Positions 52,982 to 61,269 of a stretch of DNA of 64,000 nt are shown piece by piece. The translations under genes and the position numbers were made by a program. The stretch's first letter is position 1; every line of letters starts with the position of its first letter. Source of the stretch: an uncultured Flavobacteriales bacterium (lineage in GTDB: Bacteria > Bacteroidota > Bacteroidia > Flavobacteriales_G > Salibacteraceae); assembly GCA_937899835.1 (NCBI GenBank), contig CALCCE010000138.1, forward strand, positions 124,001-188,000, read 5' to 3'. The notes under the pieces were generated by a model that did no database searches, had not been told where the DNA came from, and saw only the letters and a program-made list of their open reading frames with translations.

Positions 52982-53929
52982 ATGGAAGCTGGCGAAGAAA
53001 CAGAAGAAGTCTTTTATCCTGAAAAGCCGGAAGAACGGAAAAAGAACAACCCGATCATCCAATCGGCAGCAAGCCTGATTTTATTCGTTGGCGCGTATTA
53101 CCTTTTTTTTGACACCGATCTGAGTTTCATCTACGTACTGTTGGTGGTCCTATTCATCCACGAAATGGGCCATTTCATTGCCATGAAAGCCTTCAACTAC
53201 CAGGATGTCAAAATGTTTTTTATTCCCTTGATGGGGGCTATGGTTACAGGTCAGAAGCGGCAAATATCGCAGGTACAACAGTCCATTATTCTGCTGGCGG
53301 GTCCTGTTCCAGGACTCATTATCGGTTTGGTCATGCTCTACCTTGCCGGTCGTTGGGACGACAATACCATGTCAGTGACGGCCAGCATGTTTTTATTCAT
53401 CAACGGTTTCAACTTGTTACCCATCACTCCAATGGACGGTGGACGGTTGATTGGGACGCTGTTTTTCAGCTCTAAAGACATCGTACAAATGATCTTTATG
53501 GCCATTTCAGCCATAGCTATGGCGGTGATTGCGGTGTATTTAAAAGCCTATTTATTACTTATCCTACCGGCCTTTCTCGCGCTGCAAGCCATGGGGTTGT
53601 TGCGCCACCAAAAAATCAGGAAAGAGTTGGATCAGTCGGAACTGGACTACCAACAGCCGTTTGACGAAATGAGCAATGAAACCTACTGGAGGGTTCGAGA
53701 AGTATTGGTTCGGTCCATTTCTACCCTGAAAGATGTTCCGGGAAAGCCTTATCGGATATCAGCGAAAGAGCAACAAATCATCGCACATGTGAAAGCCATT
53801 TCCTTGCCTCCTCCCATCAAAGATTTAACGTGGAAGTCAAAACTCGCGTTTTTACTGGTTTGGGTGTTTTTTATTGTAATGCCTTTGTTGATGGCTGCCT
53901 GGATTTACTCTTGGGCGCAGAGCTTGTAA
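52982..53929 (+). CDS. site-2 protease family zinc metalloprotease (M50)
   Basis: 315 residues with about six membrane helices. HEMGH (His60, Glu61, His64) is the zinc-binding helix motif and NGFNLLPITPMDGGR (Asp152) gives the third ligand. The N-terminal 25 residues are charged and cytoplasmic; the middle loop between helices is short. Members cut membrane-bound regulators such as anti-sigma factors within the bilayer. A possible target is the anti-sigma-like protein at 8275-9879, but they are 43 kb apart and this is only a guess. Confidence 0.88.
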   Translation: MEAGEETEEVFYPEKPEERKKNNPIIQSAASLILFVGAYYLFFDTDLSFIYVLLVVLFIHEMGHFIAMKAFNYQDVKMFFIPLMGAMVTGQKRQISQVQQSIILLAGPVPGLIIGLVMLYLAGRWDDNTMSVTASMFLFINGFNLLPITPMDGGRLIGTLFFSSKDIVQMIFMAISAIAMAVIAVYLKAYLLLILPAFLALQAMGLLRHQKIRKELDQSELDYQQPFDEMSNETYWRVREVLVRSISTLKDVPGKPYRISAKEQQIIAHVKAISLPPPIKDLTWKSKLAFLLVWVFFIVMPLLMAAWIYSWAQSL

Positions 53930-54010
53930 AACCTACTAGCCAAAAACCCGCTTCATTTTCGCTACCCGATAAGCACAAATGCTTTGGTTTTAAAAGTAAG
54001 CTGTAGTGCC

Positions 54011-54018
54011 TACATTTG
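54011..54018 (+). promoter_or_regulatory. -7 element of the DUF2490 gene
   Basis: TACATTTG is an exact TAnnTTTG match. It ends 8 bp before the ATG at 54027, so the transcript would be leaderless or nearly so. A TTTG is not seen at the usual distance; a TTTT occurs about 20 bp upstream. Confidence 0.5.
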
Positions 54019-54026
54019 GTCCCTAC

Positions 54027-54701
54027 ATGAAATCTACACCACCTCTCAAACCGCTACTCCTGATCGCGGTTTTTCTCCTGCCCTTGTTGGTATCGGCACA
54101 AGAAAGCAACCTCGGTAATTGGCTCATCTATTTCGGCAACAAGAAGCTGGGCGATCGCTTCAATTGGCACCATGAGGTGCAATACCGTAATTACAATGCC
54201 ATTGGTGATTTGGAGCAACTTTTGCTTCGTACGGGTATTGGCTACAACCTCACTGAAAACAACCACAACCTGTTGGTGGGCTACGGATTTATTCGCAGCG
54301 AAAACTATTTTTCTGACAACGATACCAAGGTGGTGGTCAACGAGCACCGCATTTACCAGCAGTTCATCACCAAACAAACGGCCAACCGAATCAAATTGCA
54401 ACACCGCTACCGGTTCGAGCAGCGCTTTGTAGAAGCGGATTATCGGATGCGGTTTCGCTACTTCCTTTCGATAAATGTGCCCCTCAACCATCGGGAGATG
54501 GAAGACAAGACGCTGTACTTGTCCACCTACAACGAGATTTTCCTGAATTCAGAACGCGTGGTGTTCGACCGCAACCGGCTTTATGGAGGTTTGGGCTACA
54601 AACTGAATAATCACGTTCGATTTGAAGCAGGATACATGAATCAGTTCCTCAACACCTTCAACCGGGATCAAATCAATTTAATAGCCTTTGTTGGCTTCTA
54701 A
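54027..54701 (+). CDS. DUF2490 domain-containing outer-membrane-type protein
   Basis: 224 residues from the ATG at 54027; an upstream GTG at 54006 would put six residues before the promoter's expected start and is rejected. Signal peptide (PLKPLLLIAVFLLPLLVSA-Q). The rest is alternating, aromatic-rich beta strands (WHHEVQYRNYNAIGDLEQLL, YNEIFLNSERVVF, VRFEAGYMNQF) as in DUF2490 proteins, which look like small outer-membrane barrels. The last residue FVGF fits a barrel C-terminus. Function unknown. Confidence 0.85.
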   Translation: MKSTPPLKPLLLIAVFLLPLLVSAQESNLGNWLIYFGNKKLGDRFNWHHEVQYRNYNAIGDLEQLLLRTGIGYNLTENNHNLLVGYGFIRSENYFSDNDTKVVVNEHRIYQQFITKQTANRIKLQHRYRFEQRFVEADYRMRFRYFLSINVPLNHREMEDKTLYLSTYNEIFLNSERVVFDRNRLYGGLGYKLNNHVRFEAGYMNQFLNTFNRDQINLIAFVGF

Positions 54702-54713
54702 GTCAAGGGATAT

Positions 54714-55994
54714 TTAGGCAGGAAGCTGTTCCTCTTCGGGAAAAGTCACCTGATCTAATTTCGGTTTCCACACCTCCAACCACTCTAGGTAATCAGCTTT
54801 GTACTCCTCTTGGATCGGTTTGGAAGCAGGTAATTTTTCTGCCCGGTGATTCACCTGTTTCCCGTTTTTCCAAAACCGAAAACAGACATGAGGTCCGGTG
54901 GCCAGTCCGGTGCTGCCCACGTAACCAATGACCTCTCCCTGGCGCACCACCCGACCGGGTTTCATGCCGGAGGCAATTTTGCTCATGTGCAGGTATTGGG
55001 TAGAATAAGTGCCGTTGTGGCGAATCTTCACATAATTGCCATTGAACCTTCCGAACCCGGCTTTCACTACTGTGCCATCGCCCACCGACATAATGGGGGT
55101 ACCTTTTGGTGCTGCGTAATCGGTGCCCAAATGTGATTTATAACGTTTCTGAACCGGGTGAAACCGCCGACGAGAGAATCCTGAGGAAATTCGACTGTAT
55201 TTCAAAGGAGCCTGTAAAAAGGCTTTGCGTAAACTGTTGCCTTTTTCGTCGTAGTAATCGCCCCGAAGGCTATCCTGTTGATAATAGAACCCATAAAAGT
55301 CTTCGCTTTTGTGCTGAAATACAGCTGCTTTAATGGCGCCTACACCAATGAATTCCCCTTCCACAAAGCGTTGCTCGTAGATCACCTTGAACCGGTCTCC
55401 TTTCTGGATGCGGTAAAAATCGACCGACCAGGCATACATATTGGCCAATTCCATGGCCAAAGCCGGGCTGGTTTCAGCGGCCAACAAGCTTTCATACAAC
55501 GACGATTGAATCACTCCTGCCGAAGTGGCTTCGCGCACCTCTACCTCGCGCTCACCTTTGTAAATACGCATGGTATCGCGCAAATCAAAAACCACATATT
55601 GGGTGGCAGAAGATTCGTAGATGAAATAATGGGCTTTGGCAGTACTGTCTTGAGCAGTAAGTATCGAGAACTTTTTACCCGCGGCAAGTTTGCGTACATC
55701 AAAAACGGGCTTGGCTTTTTTTACCAACCGGTCAATTTCCGGATACGAAATGTGGTGTGGCAGCAGTACATCGGCCAAAAATTGGTTGGGTTTGAATTCG
55801 GCCTGGTGCAAATGCAGGGTATCTACACGAATGCCGAAGGCCACTTCCGAAACTGGCTCAACCACTATCTCAGCATTCCCAAGCGGTGCCATAGAAGCCA
55901 CTGGTTGGTCACTATGTTGCTGCAGGGTGAAGAAACTGAATAGCGCCAGTGCTCCAGCTCCCAGCAGAAGGTAGAGTTTGTGTTTTTTTTCCAT
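54714..55994 (-). CDS. M23 family peptidase (peptidoglycan endopeptidase), HxC variant
   Basis: 426 residues. One N-terminal membrane anchor (LYLLLGAGALALFSFF) is followed by a LysM-like/degenerate coiled segment and the LytM-type domain with HLGTD (His288, Asp292), YLHM (His336) and GPHVCF in place of GPHLHY. In the usual enzymes the last motif is HxH, with both His residues needed; here the second position is Cys371 (codon TGT at 54882-54884). The protein starts at the last base of the preceding dioxygenase stop (TAATG), so the two are translated together. Confidence 0.88.
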   Translation of the reverse strand: MEKKHKLYLLLGAGALALFSFFTLQQHSDQPVASMAPLGNAEIVVEPVSEVAFGIRVDTLHLHQAEFKPNQFLADVLLPHHISYPEIDRLVKKAKPVFDVRKLAAGKKFSILTAQDSTAKAHYFIYESSATQYVVFDLRDTMRIYKGEREVEVREATSAGVIQSSLYESLLAAETSPALAMELANMYAWSVDFYRIQKGDRFKVIYEQRFVEGEFIGVGAIKAAVFQHKSEDFYGFYYQQDSLRGDYYDEKGNSLRKAFLQAPLKYSRISSGFSRRRFHPVQKRYKSHLGTDYAAPKGTPIMSVGDGTVVKAGFGRFNGNYVKIRHNGTYSTQYLHMSKIASGMKPGRVVRQGEVIGYVGSTGLATGPHVCFRFWKNGKQVNHRAEKLPASKPIQEEYKADYLEWLEVWKPKLDQVTFPEEEQLPA

Positions 55995-56962
55995 TAATCC
56001 TGATTAAATACGGCCTTCTTTACCCATCCTTTTCCCCAGTTGTCCATTTCCTTTTCAGTCCATAGCTGCGGATAAAAAATACGTTTTTGAAAGCGAGGTG
56101 GCAGGTATTTTTGCCAGTTGGTACCTCCCGTGGCGGCTATGTCTATCGGATCTTTCTGCAAGTAGCGCACCGCTGATTTGTAATGTGCCAATGGCCAGTT
56201 AACGTTCACATTAACATCAAAAGCTCGAAAGGCATTTCGAAGTTTTTCTTGTTGCTGATCCTCCGGATTCAAGCCAACAAAGCAACGCCAGAGGTTGGTA
56301 TCAAAATACTGCTCGCCGTGCTGAATGAAACTCTGGCTGTATTTTTCTTCGAATTGGCGTAAGGTAAGGGTCTTTTTGCCCGTAGAAAGTTCCGTGGCCC
56401 CCTTTTTCCAATACAGGTAGTTGTACATTTCCGATACCCGTTCGGGCGTGCCACGTCCTTGAAATCTTGATCGCTCGTCTTTTTCTACCAGATTGTGAAA
56501 ATCAGTAGCCAGAATTTCAATGGTACGGTACTGGGCCGATTGGAAACCGCTGGCAGGCAATAACGACATACGAAATTGTAAGAACTGCTTTTGGTCCATG
56601 CCCTGCACCATGATTTCGAAAGACTGCGTCAGCGCTTCGAAATAACGGTTGATCCGCTGCATGCGCATCAGCAACTCCTCTGCCGTTAAATTTTCAGCAG
56701 CACTGAGTTGCTTCATTTCATGCAAACTCAATTTGAAATACAGCTCCGTAATCTGGTGGTAGATGATGAAGATTTCCTCATCTGGAATAGGCGTCCTCGG
56801 ATTTTGAAGACTGAGCAGCGTGTCTACGTGAATGTAATCCCAGTAAGTGAGATAATCGGCATAGAGTAGCCCATCGAGGTAGGATTTGAGGTCCTGCCCC
56901 ATGGCAGCATACTTTTCTTCCAGCCGCTCTATTTTTTCAACAATTTCCGGATCCAGAGCCAT
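55994..56962 (-). CDS. tryptophan 2,3-dioxygenase family protein
   Basis: 322 residues. The heme pocket segment YIHVDTLLSLQNPRTPIPDE and YHQITELYFKLSLHEMKQL, the LLPASGFQSAQYRTIEI signature, WPLAHYKSAVRY (proximal His) and the TGGTNWQKYL loop together show the TDO/Trp-dioxygenase fold. It oxidizes tryptophan to N-formylkynurenine. The kynurenine formamidase-like gene at 42022-42783 could act on the product. A -7 element TATTTTTG lies 20 bp upstream. The last base is shared with the M23 ATG. Confidence 0.88.
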   Translation of the reverse strand: MALDPEIVEKIERLEEKYAAMGQDLKSYLDGLLYADYLTYWDYIHVDTLLSLQNPRTPIPDEEIFIIYHQITELYFKLSLHEMKQLSAAENLTAEELLMRMQRINRYFEALTQSFEIMVQGMDQKQFLQFRMSLLPASGFQSAQYRTIEILATDFHNLVEKDERSRFQGRGTPERVSEMYNYLYWKKGATELSTGKKTLTLRQFEEKYSQSFIQHGEQYFDTNLWRCFVGLNPEDQQQEKLRNAFRAFDVNVNVNWPLAHYKSAVRYLQKDPIDIAATGGTNWQKYLPPRFQKRIFYPQLWTEKEMDNWGKGWVKKAVFNQD

Positions 56963-56981
56963 AAAGGGATTTTATCAGCGT

Positions 56982-56989
56982 CAAAAATA
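56982..56989 (-). promoter_or_regulatory. -7 element of the tryptophan dioxygenase gene
   Basis: TATTTTTG on the minus strand, an exact TAnnTTTG match, ends 19 bp before the ATG at 56962. No clear TTTG occurs at -33. Confidence 0.5.
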
Positions 56990-57050
56990 CCCTTTAAAAT
57001 ACCTGAAAATAGCGCGACTAAGCGCCAATTGTCAACAAAAAACTGTGAAA

Positions 57051-57860
57051 TCAGAGTTCTGCCAGTGGATTAGCAAGCCCTTCCCACCCGGTAATTTCCA
57101 TCTTAATGGACCCTACCAGAATTTTGGCTTCCGCCAAAATGGGGATGCGGTTGGCATCATTGCTTATGTAGACCAATAGGTCTTCATCATTGGCAAAAAT
57201 GCGTCCTTCTTGCACTACAGGGCAAAATTTCATACAACTGAAGGTTCCACTTTTCACTTTTACGGTATCAATACCCAAGTATCGAATCGACAAAGGATAG
57301 ACTTCATTATCTACAAATGATGGCACGGTGATGGTATCGCCCAAACTCAGGCTTTCGAAATCGATGGTTCGGGCATAGAAATAAGCAGACAACATATCCT
57401 GAACCCCAAGCGGCACTTCATACACGTCTCCACTTTGGGTCTCTACTTCTTCTTTGTGTTGGTAAAAGGTGTAGTTCTGGTTGATTTTGTATCCTCCCTC
57501 ATCGCACTGACGGGCAAAGTACCAAGGAAACATTCCTTCCTCATCCATGTAGGTCTCAAAACGATCGCGCACCTTGAAAAACCAATCGAAAGCACCTCGG
57601 CTTTTGCCGGTTCCCACAATGTGATAAACGTCTCGACCTGCAATTTGGCGCTCCTCATTCTTTACCTCAATCACTGCGGTACCTGCATCAATCAATCCAT
57701 AGTGGACCCGATATTTCAATTTTTCACCTTTGATGAAAGCGTTGTTTTCCACTTTGGGCAAACTGGTCGATGTTTTTTTTGCTGGCTCTCCTGAGCCACT
57801 CTGGGCCTGCCCAAAAGCAAGACTTAAGAGCAATGTGAGGCTGATACAAATGGTTTTCAT
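57051..57860 (-). CDS. DUF3108 domain-containing secreted protein
   Basis: 269 residues from the ATG at 57860 (signal KTICISLTLLLSLAFGQA). The domain (EKLKYRVHYGLIDAGTAVIE, WYFARQCDEGGYKINQNYTF, LSIRYLGIDTVKVKSGTFSC) is DUF3108, found in periplasmic proteins related to LolA-like carriers. A longer start at 57908 exists, and a -7-like element (TACTTTAG, 57918-57925, one mismatch) sits 10 bp ahead of it, so that start cannot be excluded. Role unknown. Confidence 0.85.
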   Translation of the reverse strand: MKTICISLTLLLSLAFGQAQSGSGEPAKKTSTSLPKVENNAFIKGEKLKYRVHYGLIDAGTAVIEVKNEERQIAGRDVYHIVGTGKSRGAFDWFFKVRDRFETYMDEEGMFPWYFARQCDEGGYKINQNYTFYQHKEEVETQSGDVYEVPLGVQDMLSAYFYARTIDFESLSLGDTITVPSFVDNEVYPLSIRYLGIDTVKVKSGTFSCMKFCPVVQEGRIFANDEDLLVYISNDANRIPILAEAKILVGSIKMEITGWEGLANPLAEL

Positions 57861-58093
57861 GACGGCTGTTTTGCCGCTTAATTTCAAACAGTGTGCCAAA
57901 GCTTTCATAAGCGATCTCTAAAGTAAAAAGCGAGGAGGTAAAAACAGCCTGAATAAGTACTTCTGCACAAAGTAAAAGCAAGATCGAGTCAAGGAAGGGT
58001 TATCTGAACAATGCTGTTGTACCGTTAACGTTATGCACTGCTTTATTAGTGTTTTTCCAATAGCATACCTTATAAATGGCTTTGATTTCGAGA
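57861..58093. other. non-coding gap with candidate promoter of a plus-strand RNA
   Basis: 233 bp between the DUF3108 gene and the candidate RNA. A TTTTT run (58052-58056), 20-bp spacer and TGGCTTTG (58077-58084, one mismatch to TAnnTTTG) could start a plus-strand transcript. A small reading frame (58033-58263) runs through it but its end is low-complexity and not convincing. Confidence 0.35.
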
Positions 58094-58470
58094 GAGAAAC
58101 CTTGCCATTTCCACTTACTGACAAATCAACCCGCTCCCCGGCAAAAAGCTGCCACTTTCTAAACGGTGGTAGCCCTACAAGAGTTGCTAACGTAAATTCA
58201 CATCAACAACATCATCCTCCTGTATCCGCGGAAAGCCCCGGGCCAATTAGTAAGGTTGAGTGACGACAGCCTGAAGACCGGAAGCCTGGGTGCTAACCGC
58301 CGGATCAAGAGAAAGAGTTAAAGAAATACCCAACCCGACAACTAGCAATAGCTAACTAAGCCTGCAGGGTCGGCACAGTCAACTGAACAAATAGCTTTGA
58401 ACCAAGAGGGAAGGTTCGAGCGGGCCAATCGAACGGACAGTTGATTTTGTTGCCCCGGCAGGTTTTTTTT
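58094..58470 (+). ncRNA. candidate structured non-coding RNA ending in an intrinsic terminator
   Basis: About 375 nt with no gene, high in GC compared with its flanks, and ending in T8 (58463-58470) that overlaps the stop codon of the convergent bioY. Pairings seen: CCCGGGC (58237-58243) with GCCTGGG (58284-58290); CCTGC (58361-58365) with GCAGG (58458-58462); GGCA (58372-58375) with TGCC (58451-58454); TCAACTG (58379-58385) with CAGTTGA (58438-58444); inner hairpins GAACC/GGTTC and TTCGA/TCGAA. The last four make a long interrupted stem before the T-run. I compared it by eye with RNase P, tmRNA, SRP RNA and cobalamin motifs and none fit. The 5' end is a guess from the promoter-like element. 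Confidence 0.4.
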
Positions 58471-59017
58471 ATGCTTTCTGCCGAAACAAAGGCAAGCGCC
58501 ATTTGAGTGCAATGACCTGAGTAATAAATCCACCCACCAAGGTTTTCATCAAACTTCCCGGAGCCAGCTTTTCAAATAGAGACTGCGCGAATTCGAGGTT
58601 GCCCCTTTGCCAGGCAATCCAGGTGAAACCCAACACCAGAATGATACCATGGCCTAAGCCCCAAAGCAGCATTGGAAAAGGAAATTGCCGGGTATCTCCG
58701 CGGTTGGAAGTCCAGCCTACCGCCCACGCGCCAATCACAAAGGCAAGGAGAAATCCCCCGGTTGGACCCGCTATTACGTCCCAACCGTTGGCTCCTCCGG
58801 CGTAAACTGGAAGGCCCAAAATACCTAATAAAACGTATAAGCCTACTGAAACACTTCCCCACAAAGGCCCCAAAATCACAGCTACCAACAGTACGCCAAA
58901 GGTTTGGCCGGTAATGGGTACATCGGTTCCCGGCAATTCAAAAGCCAACTGGGCGGTGAGGGTAATAAACGCCACACCCGCAAGGGTAAAACCAATTTTT
59001 GATCCTATCTTATCCAA
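58469..59017 (-). CDS. bioY: biotin transporter BioY (S component)
   Basis: 182 residues with about six membrane helices. LPGTDVPITGQTFGVLLVA and PVYAGGANGWDVIAGPTGGFLLAFV are the conserved BioY segments that line the biotin pocket; the protein may work alone or with an ECF module, not encoded here. The start is a TTG at 59017 since no ATG precedes the conserved start. Its stop codon is overlapped by the T-run of the facing candidate RNA. Confidence 0.92.
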   Translation of the reverse strand: MDKIGSKIGFTLAGVAFITLTAQLAFELPGTDVPITGQTFGVLLVAVILGPLWGSVSVGLYVLLGILGLPVYAGGANGWDVIAGPTGGFLLAFVIGAWAVGWTSNRGDTRQFPFPMLLWGLGHGIILVLGFTWIAWQRGNLEFAQSLFEKLAPGSLMKTLVGGFITQVIALKWRLPLFRQKA

Positions 59018-59270
59018 GAATTAAGAGGGTTTGGCTTGGCGAATACATATTTCTGCGTTCCGGTCAACTGCTTCCAGTGAGTGGGAATAAACCTGCCGGA
59101 ATTACTTGATAAACGAAGGGAATCTATCCAGCTAAGGGACACCCAACGGCTTTAAACTGAGGCTGCAAAACTAATTCGATTCCTCCTAAAAAGGAAGATT
59201 TCCAACCGTAATCTAATTGAAGGTCGGCATAAGCAACCATTTGTCGTTTTTTGACCTCAATTAGAATAAG

Positions 59271-61265
59271 ATGCAGCAGCGCTCTCACCCTCGTCTCCTG
59301 CGAATCTTCATAGGCTTTGTATTTGGATTCATTTGGTGTTGCTCATTGGATGAATGCAAAGCCCAGGTTCGCTTTCACAAAACCTTCCCTGGCTACAACA
59401 TCGGGCCGTTTCCTAACATTGAAGTACTTACCGATGGGGGCTGGATTGTAGCAGCTGCAGGTAGCTCCCCTCCAGGCAGCACCACCATTGGCGTAGCACT
59501 TTTAAGGTACGATCGCTATGGCAATTTGAAATGGAGTAGAGCCCTAACAACTCCCAACGATGGGTTGCAATTCAGCGACCTAAAGGTCGATTCGAGGGGC
59601 AATTACCTTGTGGCTGGCTATTATGGCTCCAATGCTCCCTTCAAATCCTTCCTTGCCTACATTTCTTCTACTGGTAATTTGCTGTGGCACCGGGTGAGCC
59701 AAACCCAGGAGGAAGAGTTCACCTATTCGGTGGTAGAAGCTACCGACGGAAACTTTGCCATTTTTGGTATTCAAAGACCCAATGCCAGCAGCAACGGGAA
59801 AGGCTTTATTGTGAAAATAGACCGCCAGGGCAATGTATTATGGTCCAACCACTACTTTCAGGCCGGCATTTGGGGAGAGATGATTGCTACCAGCGATGGT
59901 GGATATCTTTGCCGAACGGGTGTTCTAATCTACAAAGTAGCCGCCAACGGCAGCCTGGATTGGGGACTGAATACGAATGTTTCGCCAACCGGCAGTCCCA
60001 TTGAGGTGAACGACGGCTACATTTACCCATGGTATGGTGGCGGCATTGGGTCGCTGGTAAAAATGGACAAAACGGGCAACCTGCTTTGGAGCAGCCAAGC
60101 CGCTTCGGTCACCGAAACCCATCGCTTGGTACAAACCGCCACCGGCAATCTATTGGTGGTTGGCAACTACAACTTTGGCACTACCAACGAATTGGTTTTT
60201 GCGGAGTTTGACCCCAACGGTCAATTTGTGAAGGCCAACCGTTTCAACAACCTCAACGCACCTCTTGGCTATAGAAATACCCATACGGCTTTGCATCCAG
60301 ACGGTGGTGTGGTGGTCTGTGGAACCAATGGTTCAAGCCCCGCAGGACCAATGTTTATGGTTAAGACCAATGCCAACTGGGAAGTAGGGTGCTCCGATAC
60401 CCCGGATACCGCAACTACTCCTTCCATTGTTCCGTTTTTGACCCCAACTACAACAACGGTGCAAACAATTCCCTTTCCGATGCAAACGGAAAGTTTCACC
60501 ATCAGCAACCTGAATCTTCTGGAAAATACCGAATGCTATTCTTGCGACAGCATTGTGTTGGAATTGGGCAACGATACTGTCGTTTGCCCGGATTCTTCGT
60601 TCGTAATTCGTCCTCAGCTTCAGAATGCCTTTGACATCATTTGGTCTACCGGAGCCAACTCCGACACCTTGGTGCCCGATTCAACGGGCTGGTATTGGTT
60701 AGAAGCCAGGAGCCTTTGCGACACGATAATTGATTCTATTTGGGTAGAAATTCCGGCAAGGCTGCAACCGAAAATCAGTGCATCTCCGAAAGAAGGTTCT
60801 CCCTTCGATCCTTTTTTCATTCAAAACCTATCGGAAAACAATGCCCCTTTCGAGTGGGTGCTGAGTGATGGCGGCACCGCCAATACTGATGAGTTTTACC
60901 ACACCTTCAATGAAAATGGCCGCCACACCATTACGCTTTGGCAAGAAGACACCCATGGATGTCGGTATTGGGATTCTACCTTCGTAGAGGTAAAGTTTTT
61001 AGCGTATTATCTCCCCAATGCATTCAGTCCAAATGGAGACGGCGACAACGACCGGTTTGGTCCCATCGCCGATGGCATAACCGATTATGAACTTCAGGTA
61101 TTTAACCGTTGGGGAGAGCAGCTTTTCGTGGGTCAAAACCAACCCTGGGACGGGCAACACTATTCTGTTCCCGCTCCTCAAGGGGTATACGTTTATCGAC
61201 TGCGCATACAGACGATTTTTGGCGATGTTCAATATCCGCAGGGGTCGTTTACCCTGATTCGATAA
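59271..61265 (+). CDS. secreted protein with T9SS type B sorting domain and repeated beta-propeller-like units
   Basis: 664 residues. The signal is LLRIFIGFVFGFIWCCSLDE with cleavage after CKA. Residues 30-370 contain repeated units with the pattern DGG/DGNF ... VxVDxxGNLLW (e.g. VDSRGNYLVAGYYG; DRQGNVLWSNHYF; MDKTGNLLWSS), the arrangement of a beta-propeller-like domain used in many secreted Bacteroidota proteins. A Cys-rich Ig-like region and a PKD-like segment follow, then the gliding-motility C-terminal domain (LPNAFSPNGDGDNDRF, FNRWGEQLF, GVYVYRL). Type IX secretion is expected. Ligand unknown. Confidence 0.85.
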   Translation: MQQRSHPRLLRIFIGFVFGFIWCCSLDECKAQVRFHKTFPGYNIGPFPNIEVLTDGGWIVAAAGSSPPGSTTIGVALLRYDRYGNLKWSRALTTPNDGLQFSDLKVDSRGNYLVAGYYGSNAPFKSFLAYISSTGNLLWHRVSQTQEEEFTYSVVEATDGNFAIFGIQRPNASSNGKGFIVKIDRQGNVLWSNHYFQAGIWGEMIATSDGGYLCRTGVLIYKVAANGSLDWGLNTNVSPTGSPIEVNDGYIYPWYGGGIGSLVKMDKTGNLLWSSQAASVTETHRLVQTATGNLLVVGNYNFGTTNELVFAEFDPNGQFVKANRFNNLNAPLGYRNTHTALHPDGGVVVCGTNGSSPAGPMFMVKTNANWEVGCSDTPDTATTPSIVPFLTPTTTTVQTIPFPMQTESFTISNLNLLENTECYSCDSIVLELGNDTVVCPDSSFVIRPQLQNAFDIIWSTGANSDTLVPDSTGWYWLEARSLCDTIIDSIWVEIPARLQPKISASPKEGSPFDPFFIQNLSENNAPFEWVLSDGGTANTDEFYHTFNENGRHTITLWQEDTHGCRYWDSTFVEVKFLAYYLPNAFSPNGDGDNDRFGPIADGITDYELQVFNRWGEQLFVGQNQPWDGQHYSVPAPQGVYVYRLRIQTIFGDVQYPQGSFTLIR

Positions 61266-61269
61266 AGCC

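Noticed and set aside
52982-53929. Direct partnership of the site-2 protease with the anti-sigma-like protein
   Set aside because: They are 43 kb apart with no shared regulation visible; kept only as a passing thought.
58033-58263. 76-codon plus-strand frame before bioY
   Set aside because: Low-complexity end, no homology pattern, and it overlaps the candidate RNA with its own structure.
58094-58470. Assignment as RNase P RNA, tmRNA or cobalamin riboswitch
   Set aside because: GGAAAG and AGAAGACC-like words occur, but the conserved partner motifs of each class (for example ACAGAA and CGGCTTA in RNase P RNA, the Ala-tag reading frame in tmRNA, the B12-box) are absent.
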